A DNA stretch of 13,520 nucleotides. It comes from Candidatus Desantisiibacteriota bacterium. GTDB taxonomy: Bacteria; UBA9089; CG2-30-40-21. Below the pieces are notes generated by a model. That model saw only the letters and a program-made list of their open reading frames with translations, was not told where the DNA came from and searched no databases. The stretch is from contig JACQYP010000011.1 of the NCBI GenBank assembly GCA_016208205.1, positions 1 to 13,520 on the forward strand, given 5' to 3'. A program made the translations under genes and the position numbers. Shown here piece by piece: positions 5,875-11,190 of this stretch; positions within the stretch are counted from its first letter, which is position 1, and each line of letters starts with the position of its first letter.

Positions 5875-6029
5875 GTAACCGTTCACAGTGGATAGATACA
5901 GAAGAACAGCTCTTGTGCCCGTGGAGACCAAAAGGAAGGGTTAGGACACCTGAGGGGGAGATTCCTGCATACGCAGGAATGACAGCAGTATACGGTGTCA
6001 ATTCAGAACCGACAACCGTGAACGGTTAC
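5875..6029. repeat. 155-bp element bounded by a perfect 12-bp inverted repeat
   Basis: GTAACCGTTCAC (5875-5886) and GTGAACGGTTAC (6018-6029) are exact complements. Inside lies a separate hairpin, ATTCCTGC (5961-5968), ATAC, GCAGGAAT (5973-5980), followed by GAC, which looks like the ATTCC...GGAAT small palindromes (dRS3/REP-like) of other bacteria. There is no ORF. It may be a MITE-like unit, or simply two ends of the local ACCGTGAAC repeats. Confidence 0.5.
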
Positions 6030-6042
6030 AATATTGGTTTAC

Positions 6043-6067
6043 GGTTCAAGGGTTAAGAGAGCAAACC
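6043..6067. repeat. 25-bp dispersed repeat, copy 2, inside an imperfect inverted repeat
   Basis: Identical over 25 bases to 3140-3164. Here it is bordered by GGTTTACGGTT (6036-6046) and AACCGTGAACC (6064-6074), which pair with a single mismatch, so this copy is the loop-side part of a larger hairpin. Between 5823 and 6098 there is no gene, only these repeats. Confidence 0.7.
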
Positions 6068-6098
6068 GTGAACCTTTGAACCTGACAACCTGCTTTTT

Positions 6099-7088
6099 CT
6101 ATTTTCTCACCTGAATCTTTTCCGTTAAACCGGATGAAACAAGAATATCTTTATCTGTAACAATAACACCCTCTACCTGTTCCAAATCCTCAATAATATC
6201 CATGCCTGCCTTTTGACCAAGAACAAAAACCGCAGTTGAAAGAATATCCGCAACAAAGGCAGATGGGGTAATTATCGTTACAGACACACACCCATTGGAG
6301 ACCGGATACCCGCTTTGCGGGTCCAGGATATGATGGTATCTCTGACCGGCAGAGGTAAAATAGTGTTCATAATCCCCGGAGGTAGCCACAGCCATATCCT
6401 GAAGCTTTAATGTAGTCAGGATATTATTCCTGGATCTTGGATGTCTAATGCCAACCTTCCATGGAAACCCCCATTGATTCGTACCAACAGCCTTAATATT
6501 ATCACCAAGGCTTATCAAGAAATTATGATAACCCGCATCTGTAAGAACCTTAGCTGCCTCTTCAACTGCATATCCCTTTTCCACACTACTTAGATCAATC
6601 TTCATTCCCTTTCTGCCGAGGAGCACCTGTCTTTTATTAATATCAAATTTCACATCTTCATACCCCACCAACAAGGTACTATCTATTATCTTCATCCTTG
6701 GCGGAGGAGCAGTGGCTGAAGCAAAATTCCACAACTCAGAAAGGACACCAATGGTAACATCAAATGCCCCATCTGTAATCTTAGAATATTTTAATGATTC
6801 CTTTAATATCTCACACATCTCATAGGACACATCAACTAAAGATTTATCTGCTTGTTGATTTATCTTAAAAATCTCACTTTTTGGATCACGAACGGTGGCA
6901 ATCTTTTCTATTTCCTTCATCCGCTTAAAGGCAGCATCTATCGCCTTTTTTGCATTTTTCTTTTCACCGCCAACTACCTTGATCCCTGTAATAGTATCCA
7001 TTAAGAGACAAGTTTCATAACAAACCCTGTGTTGCCCTATACAACCGGACAAGCACGCTATTATTACTATGATTATAAGCTGTTTCAT
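6099..7088 (-). CDS. apbE: FAD:protein FMN transferase (ApbE), lipoprotein-anchored
   Basis: This 329-residue protein should transfer FMN from FAD onto Thr of partner proteins such as RnfG/NqrC-type subunits, outside the cytoplasmic membrane. Residues 1-16 are a lipoprotein signal with lipobox LSGC (Cys16). Family motifs in order are the early MDTITGIKV strand, DVTIGVLSELW, KIDLSSVEKGYAVEEA (the place of DLGgiaKGYA), NFLISLGDNIKAVG, ATSGDYEHYF, YHHILDPQSGYPVSNG, and the Mg-binding helix SAFVADILSTAVFVLG. Length is normal. The start at 7088 gives the complete signal peptide; only a weak TGGGG precedes it. It lies about 90 bases downstream of the sigma factor gene in the same direction, across a GTTTACA repeat array, so it may be read through from the flagellar cluster. 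No Rnf or Nqr partner gene is in the window. Confidence 0.92.
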   Translation of the reverse strand: MKQLIIIVIIACLSGCIGQHRVCYETCLLMDTITGIKVVGGEKKNAKKAIDAAFKRMKEIEKIATVRDPKSEIFKINQQADKSLVDVSYEMCEILKESLKYSKITDGAFDVTIGVLSELWNFASATAPPPRMKIIDSTLLVGYEDVKFDINKRQVLLGRKGMKIDLSSVEKGYAVEEAAKVLTDAGYHNFLISLGDNIKAVGTNQWGFPWKVGIRHPRSRNNILTTLKLQDMAVATSGDYEHYFTSAGQRYHHILDPQSGYPVSNGCVSVTIITPSAFVADILSTAVFVLGQKAGMDIIEDLEQVEGVIVTDKDILVSSGLTEKIQVRK

Positions 7089-7108
7089 CTCAAAATACCC
7101 CAGGTAAC

Positions 7109-7173
7109 GGTTTACAGTTTACAGTTCACAGTTTTTTGTAGCCGTAAACCGATAACTGTAAACCATGAACAGT
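7109..7173. repeat. GTTTACA heptamer array with inverted partner between sigma factor and apbE
   Basis: GTTTACA (7110-7116), GTTTACA (7117-7123) and GTTCACA (7124-7130) are in tandem. About 15 bases on, the complementary array follows, with AACTGTAAACC (7154-7164) exactly complementary to 7109-7119. It fills most of the gap after the sigma factor stop (7181) and could fold into a long hairpin in the minus-strand transcript. Confidence 0.7.
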
Positions 7174-7180
7174 TTTTATC

Positions 7181-7957
7181 TCACAACAGAGTCCCTTTCA
7201 TCATGATTAAATGTCCCCGCAATCGAAGGATTGCCTGGCTATGTAGTTGAGAAATTCTGGATTCAGTAACATTTAAGACTTTTCCAATCTCTTTCAAGGT
7301 TAATTCGTCATAATAATATAAGGCAATAATCTCCCTTTCTCTTTCTGGAAGCTTATTAAGGGCACAAATGAGGATGTTTTTTATATCCTTATCTTCTGCC
7401 AATCTGTCCGGCCCATTTTCTGGAGAACTTTCAACCATATCCATAACTGTTACTTCATCGCTATCATCCTTTGAGCACAATACATCCTCTAACGAGACAA
7501 GGGTAGTAGTATTTACCTCCTGGAGGAGCTTGAAAAGCTCTTCTACAGAAACACCCATTGCCTTTGCTACCTCTTTATCGGTTGCCGATCGTTCAAGTTT
7601 ATACTCCAAAGAAGTGTAAACATCCTGCAATATCTTTGCTTTTTGCCGCAAGGTTCTTGGAACCCAGTCAAGATGCCTGATTTCATCGATTATTGCCCCT
7701 CTGATTCTGGTTGAGGCATAGGTTCTAAACTTTATTTTCTGATTAGTATCAAATTTTTCAATAGCATCAATCAAGCCAAGAATCCCGTAAGAGAGCAAAT
7801 CCTCAAAATCAACATGAGGAGGCATATTAATTGCAATCCGTCCAGCAATATATTTAACTATCGAAGAATACATCAGTATCAGTTCTTCCCGAATCATTGG
7901 GTTTTTTGTTCGTTTATATTCCTGCCATAATTCTTCTTCGGTTTTCTGTACCGGCAT
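7181..7957 (-). CDS. fliA: Flagellar RNA polymerase sigma factor, FliA/WhiG (sigma28) type
   Basis: A 258-residue sigma factor directing RNA polymerase to late flagellar and chemotaxis promoters. Region 2 is at about 42-98 (MPPHVDFEDLLSYGILGLID ... KIKFRTYASTRIRGAIIDEI then RHLDWVPR, a FliA/WhiG signature). Region 3 follows (LRQKAKILQD ... EVAKAMGVS). Region 4 is at about 190-250 (LNKLPEREREIIALYYYDEL, TLKEIGKVLNVTESRISQLH, SQAILRLR). The frame is open to a GTG at 7981, but AAGGAG lies eight bases before ATG 7957, so I choose 7957. It is the fifth gene of the flhA-flhF-flhG cluster, where this sigma factor is commonly found. A repeat-filled gap of about 260 bases precedes it. An anti-sigma factor (FlgM) is not seen here. 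Confidence 0.93.
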   Translation of the reverse strand: MPVQKTEEELWQEYKRTKNPMIREELILMYSSIVKYIAGRIAINMPPHVDFEDLLSYGILGLIDAIEKFDTNQKIKFRTYASTRIRGAIIDEIRHLDWVPRTLRQKAKILQDVYTSLEYKLERSATDKEVAKAMGVSVEELFKLLQEVNTTTLVSLEDVLCSKDDSDEVTVMDMVESSPENGPDRLAEDKDIKNILICALNKLPEREREIIALYYYDELTLKEIGKVLNVTESRISQLHSQAILRLRGHLIMMKGTLL

Positions 7958-7984
7958 ATCTGTATCTCCTTCTCTTTCCACTAT

Positions 7985-8030
7985 AGCAGCCGCTTGCGGC
8001 TACAGTGCGGTAGCTTACTTACTACCGCTT
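7985..8030. repeat. Two adjoining palindromes before the sigma factor gene
   Basis: AGCCGCTTGCGGCT (7988-8001) is a near self-complementary palindrome. It is followed by GCGGTAG (8007-8013) with its complement CTACCGC (8022-8028) around eight bases. They adjoin dispersed repeat copy 2. In the minus-strand transcript they lie in the sigma factor leader, 30-70 bases before its start. Confidence 0.5.
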
Positions 8031-8109
8031 TAATATATGTAGCAAGCACCTTCAGGTGCGTTTTAGTCTAAGGCAGCGAAAAAGTAAAAGCAAGCTTTCG
8101 CACTCCATA
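8018..8109. repeat. Dispersed ~95-bp repeat, copy 2
   Basis: Same orientation and near-identical to 2661-2757; it differs by a few substitutions and lacks a short GTAA-type insertion near 8092. The GCACC-TTCA-GGTGC hairpin is kept; the second stem is shortened to AAAGC/GCTTT. The gap 7982-8217 contains no gene: it is this repeat plus three other hairpins. Confidence 0.7.
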
Positions 8110-8134
8110 ATTACTGCCACAAACTGTAAATTTG

Positions 8135-8161
8135 TAGGGTACATTCCCTGAACGCACCCTA
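8135..8161 (-). repeat. TAGGGTGCGTTC hairpin
   Basis: On the minus strand TAGGGTGCGTTC (8161-8150) pairs with GAATGTACCCTA (8146-8135) around a three-base loop, with two G-U pairs that exist only in minus-strand RNA. It resembles the GTAGGGTGCGTT...AACGCACC intergenic palindromes of many bacteria. Its polarity matches transcription of the flagellar cluster. Confidence 0.5.
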
Positions 8162-8188
8162 TCAATATAGAGTGTCTGGGAAGAGAAC

Positions 8189-8215
8189 CTGAAACGAGAA
8201 CGCTTCAGCTACTAT
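8189..8215 (-). repeat. Diverged copy of the GTAGACGAAGCG-type hairpin
   Basis: On the minus strand TAGTAGCTGAAGCGTTCTCG followed by TTTCAGG is a diverged relative of the unit at 4025-4047 (GTAGACGAAGCGTCTCGCTT). It starts about three bases after the stop codon of the two-TM gene, paralleling the udg case where the unit overlaps the stop. Confidence 0.5.
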
Positions 8216-8217
8216 AC

Positions 8218-8679
8218 TCAAGTCTCAGAGGTCTCAAGTTTTTCCTCATTATCCTCATCATCCGACATCCATGTACGAAGAGCTAAAGCAATCTGTTCAG
8301 CTTGCTCATGACCATAAATAATTGGCTCTTCCTGAGCCATGGATGGCAATATAGATCGTTCCAACTCTACTTCCTCTACCTTTAAGCTTGGCCATTCTTC
8401 CTCTTCCTTAGCCTCGCCCGGTATAATCATAGGCATAGTATATTCTATTTCCTTATCAATAAGAAGATAAGCTAACTGAGGTACATGTATCTTTAAGATT
8501 GTTCCAAGCATTAGTGACAGGCAAAAAAATGTGCCAAAGGTAAGTATTGCCCGTCCAAGGACAATCAGTAATACCTCAGGTCCCTGCATGCCCCCAATAA
8601 ATTTCATACAGGTAAGCCCACCCATAAAAAGGGCTGCAAAGAATGAAATAATCAGACTTGAAATAATAACAATCCGCAT
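8218..8679 (-). CDS. Two-TM membrane protein with a FliF-like FliG-binding tail
   Basis: A 153-residue protein with two hydrophobic segments (about 4-28 and 36-64), then an acidic, probably disordered cytoplasmic region (EAKEEEEWPSLKVEEVELER) and the end piece EQAEQIALALRTWMSDDEDN (126-144). The last part closely matches the C-terminus of the MS-ring protein FliF, which in Salmonella (from memory) ends ...VALVIRQWMSNDHE and binds the N-terminal domain of FliG. A, L, R, W, M, S and D coincide. The ATG at 8679 has AAAGGA eight bases upstream. It lies between flhG and the sigma gene in the same direction, with only a 59-base hairpin spacer after flhG, so it is very likely flagellar. I know no named family with this layout. 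A role as a membrane docking site or competitor for FliG is inference. Confidence 0.8.
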   Translation of the reverse strand: MRIVIISSLIISFFAALFMGGLTCMKFIGGMQGPEVLLIVLGRAILTFGTFFCLSLMLGTILKIHVPQLAYLLIDKEIEYTMPMIIPGEAKEEEEWPSLKVEEVELERSILPSMAQEEPIIYGHEQAEQIALALRTWMSDDEDNEEKLETSET

Positions 8680-8700
8680 TGGTTATATCCTTTAATGTTG

Positions 8701-8745
8701 TAGGTTGTAGGTTGTAGGTTGTATTCGTAACCTACAACCTACAAC
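8701..8745. terminator. TAGGTTG heptamer arrays forming a 17-bp hairpin at the flhG 3' end
   Basis: Three tandem TAGGTTG units (8701-8721) face an inverted pair. The bases 8704-8720 are exactly complementary to 8729-8745, with an eight-base loop. The flhG stop codon (8741-8739) is the first three bases of an inverted TAGGTTG unit. In minus-strand RNA this gives a long stable stem at the 3' end of flhG, just before the next gene's ribosome binding site. It could attenuate transcription or protect the mRNA; there is no U-tract. Confidence 0.7.
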
Positions 8746-9620
8746 ACAGATTGAAATCCCTGAAACAGCCGTCCAAAAAAGCCCTTGCCCCTATGATTTT
8801 CTTCCGGAATCTCTGCTAATTTATTCCTGATATGGGAAATGCAACTTGCTGCATTAGAATTTGGGTAAGAGACAAAGAATGGGGATTGTTCACTCACCGC
8901 TTTTCTGACCAGGGCATCCTCCATGATATATCCCAATCTTTCTATCTTCAGCCCAAGAAATTGGTCAGCAATATGCACTATTCTATCTGAAACTTTTTTC
9001 CCTTCAATAATATTCTGAATACGATTAACCACTAACCCTACCTTAATATCCTCGTTTTTGGCAGCTATGGCCTTGATCATGCCATAGGCATCGGTAATAG
9101 CTGTTGGCTCAGGTGTGGTTACCAGAACAACCTCATCAGCAGCCATAACAAAAGAAAGCACATTCTCAGACAATCCTGCGGATGTATCAATAAATATCAG
9201 ATCAAACAATGGCAGCAAGGAATCTAATGTTTCAATAAAATCATTTCTTTTTTTTGTCCCCATATTTGCTACCTTGGTCACTCCAACCGCACCGGTAATT
9301 ACCTTTATCCCGCATGGCCCGTGAGCAATCACCTCAAGGATATCCTTTTCCCCTGAGATTACATGGGAAAGATTATATTTGGGGGGTGGAATAAGTCCTG
9401 TAATAATATTTACATTAGAAAGCCCAAGGTCTGCATCCATTATCAGCACCCTTTGCCCTAACATAGAAAAGGAAATAGCCAGATTCGAGGCTAAATTGGT
9501 TTTCCCTACCCCACCCTTGCCACTGGTTACAGTTATTATCTTACATGTAGAACTATCTTCTACCACTGCCTGTTGTTTCTGCCTAACTAATTCTCTAAGT
9601 CTTTCTGCCTGATCAGCCAT
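8739..9620 (-). CDS. flhG: Flagellar number regulator FlhG (MinD-like ATPase)
   Basis: This 293-residue ATPase partners FlhF to control flagellar number and placement. It opens with MADQAERLRELVRQKQ, the DQA--LR motif through which FlhG stimulates FlhF GTPase activity. The deviant Walker A is VTSGKGGVGKTN (about 31-42), followed by RVLIMDADLGLSNVNIITGL, the Walker B-like LIFIDTSAGLSENVLSF and VLVTTPEPTAITDAYGMIK. A C-terminal membrane-targeting type helix (GKGFFGRLFQGFQSVL) is plausible. AGGGGTG lies about nine bases before ATG 9620. The gene is 230 bases downstream of flhF, a gap filled by inverted repeats, and is followed by the two-TM protein gene. Length and motifs are complete. Confidence 0.94.
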   Translation of the reverse strand: MADQAERLRELVRQKQQAVVEDSSTCKIITVTSGKGGVGKTNLASNLAISFSMLGQRVLIMDADLGLSNVNIITGLIPPPKYNLSHVISGEKDILEVIAHGPCGIKVITGAVGVTKVANMGTKKRNDFIETLDSLLPLFDLIFIDTSAGLSENVLSFVMAADEVVLVTTPEPTAITDAYGMIKAIAAKNEDIKVGLVVNRIQNIIEGKKVSDRIVHIADQFLGLKIERLGYIMEDALVRKAVSEQSPFFVSYPNSNAASCISHIRNKLAEIPEENHRGKGFFGRLFQGFQSVL

Positions 9621-9645
9621 CGTCCATCACCCCTGTTCTTTGCAA

Positions 9646-9850
9646 TCGGGAATTGCGAATCGTGAATCGTGAATCGTGAATCAGTGATATGGATTATAGT
9701 CGTCGTCGTAACCTTTAGGTTGCGACAAGCTGTTACGGAATAAGAATTTGGCCATACAAAGCACACAATATATGGTATACCCTTGACACTGTTTATCAGT
9801 TTCGTAACAGTCTGGCAACTACCAATTCGCAATTCGCAATTCCCGATTCT
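9646..9850. repeat. Heptamer arrays in opposite orientation bounding the flhF-flhG spacer
   Basis: The left array is GCGAATC then GTGAATC three times (9655-9682), preceded by AATCGGGAATTGCGAAT (9645-9661). The right array is CAATTCG, CAATTCG, CAATTCC, CGATTCT (9823-9850). The right array read on the minus strand begins AGAATCGGGAATTGCGAATT, so the outer 17 bases of both arrays are identical in inverted orientation. The right array starts on the base next to the flhF stop codon (9853-9851). The 140 bases between hold another inverted pair, CTGTTACG (9729-9736) / CGTAACAG (9803-9810), and no gene. Confidence 0.75.
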
Positions 9851-11095
9851 CTAAATAATCATCTTCGCCAGCTTAGCAGCCTCAGCCACCTCAATATCCT
9901 CCGGCACATTTTGTCCTGCAGTTATATAAGATACACCCTGAGGAATCTGGCTCAAAACATTAACGATTGTTCCCATACCAACGGTTTCATCAAGTTTAGT
10001 AAAGATTATCTTGTGAAAGTTTATTCTCTTGAAGTTTTCTATGATATCTATCATTTCCCGATATTTGGTTGTAGCACTAAGCAATAGATTCACATCCATT
10101 TTATACCCTGCAGCATCAATAAAGCTCTTTAACTCAGCCATTTGAAGGCTATTTTTCTGTGAGCGGCCGGCTGTATCAACAAGAATAAGGTCGTAATTAG
10201 CATAAGCTGTCATGGCTTCCCTGAACTCTCCATGAGAAAAGGCTACCTCCAGAGGGATGCTTAAGATATCTGCATAAGCCCGTAACTGTTCTACCGCAGC
10301 AATTCTGTATGTATCTACTGTAATCAATGCCACTTTTTTGTTTTTATCAAAGGCAAAATCAGCAGCCAGCTTTGCTATGGTAGTGGTCTTACCCACACCT
10401 GTTGTTCCAATCAGGATTACTACCCTGGGCACACCGGATACAAGCTGAATAGGTCCTGCGGTTCGGATTAACCCTGCCAGATGAGTTCTTACCCTCATTT
10501 CTATAAATTCCTCATCATCTATTAATCCGCCGGGCGACTCAGTAATTATCCGTTTAATCAGCCGTTCTGCTAATTCCTCACTCAGCTCACTTTGAAGAAG
10601 CTTCATATAAAGATTACCTGTTTTCCCTGGATACACATTCATTTTGTTACTTGTTCCACCAATCATGGTGTCCATCTTTGTCTTTATCTCCCGCATCTCC
10701 TTCTGAAGCAGATTAACTACATCTGTTTCTGCCAGAGGGGCAATCTCCCTTATTGGCAAGTTTTCTTTAGGCTTAATCTCTATCCTGTTTGCCGCAAGAG
10801 AAGCAATTGCGGTATTTGAGCGTGCCGGTATGCCTGGTTTTTGCGATGGGATATTTACAGCCTTGCTCATTCCAATCGATGGGGATGAAGGCAGAAATGA
10901 TGGTGCCTGCTTAATTACCGGTTTCATAGGTATTGCAGCCGTCACCTCAACCATCTTCTTTCCAAACAAACCAAATAAACCGCCATACCGAACATGGCGT
11001 TGATCAATCAACAGGGCATCCTTCCCCAGATCAATGGTCATCTTGAGAATAGCCTGTTGTAATGTTTCAGCCTCATAAGTCTTATATTTCATCAT
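9851..11095 (-). CDS. flhF: Flagellar placement GTPase FlhF (SRP-type)
   Basis: This 414-residue SRP-family GTPase marks the site of flagellar assembly at the membrane. The N-terminal part (about 1-120) starts MMKYKTYEAETLQQAILKMT with the B-domain feature DLGKDALLIDQRHV, followed by a variable Pro/Ser-rich linker. The N domain lies near 160-215 and the G domain near 225-414: GTTGVGKTTTIAKLA (G1, 230-244), DTYRIAAVEQLR (261-272), DTAGRS (307-312), TKLDE (366-370) and GQNVPEDI (394-401). AAGGGG lies 10-13 bases before the two adjacent ATGs at 11095 and 11092; either could be used. It follows flhA by 82 bases and precedes flhG, its partner. A heptamer repeat array starts on the base after the stop. 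Confidence 0.95.
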   Translation of the reverse strand: MMKYKTYEAETLQQAILKMTIDLGKDALLIDQRHVRYGGLFGLFGKKMVEVTAAIPMKPVIKQAPSFLPSSPSIGMSKAVNIPSQKPGIPARSNTAIASLAANRIEIKPKENLPIREIAPLAETDVVNLLQKEMREIKTKMDTMIGGTSNKMNVYPGKTGNLYMKLLQSELSEELAERLIKRIITESPGGLIDDEEFIEMRVRTHLAGLIRTAGPIQLVSGVPRVVILIGTTGVGKTTTIAKLAADFAFDKNKKVALITVDTYRIAAVEQLRAYADILSIPLEVAFSHGEFREAMTAYANYDLILVDTAGRSQKNSLQMAELKSFIDAAGYKMDVNLLLSATTKYREMIDIIENFKRINFHKIIFTKLDETVGMGTIVNVLSQIPQGVSYITAGQNVPEDIEVAEAAKLAKMII

Positions 11096-11111
11096 TTTGA
11101 TTCACCCCTTA

Positions 11112-11190
11112 TTTAGGCTATTAGACTGTAGGTTTGGATGTCCAAAACTATCCTCACCTTTGTTTTCCTAACAGCCTTCAGCCTATACTA
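11112..11190. repeat. Degenerate AGGCTGT-type heptamers between flhA and flhF
   Basis: TTAGGCTATTAGACTGTAGG (11113-11132) on the plus strand faces ATAGGCT, GAAGGCT, GTTAGGA on the minus strand (11187-11167). The flhA stop TGA (11180-11178) and the last two sense codons lie inside the first two inverted units. The 82-base spacer is otherwise only the flhF ribosome binding site. Confidence 0.55.

Noticed and set aside
7029..7250. 73-codon plus-strand open frame across the apbE start and sigma factor end
   Set aside because: It covers two real genes in antisense and a GTTTACA repeat array; the peptide reflects the repeats (VTVYSLQFTVF).
9783..9811. TTGACA as a plus-strand promoter
   Set aside because: At a 17-base spacing the -10 position reads AACAGT, and no plus-strand gene follows.
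9587..9832. 81-codon minus-strand open frame between flhF and flhG
   Set aside because: Its sequence is largely translation of the GTGAATC heptamers (repeated DSRFTIHDSQF-type peptide), it overlaps the flhG start and has no ribosome binding site.
9645..9850. Possible CRISPR array
   Set aside because: Repeats are 7-bp, contiguous and without unique spacers, and no cas gene is present.
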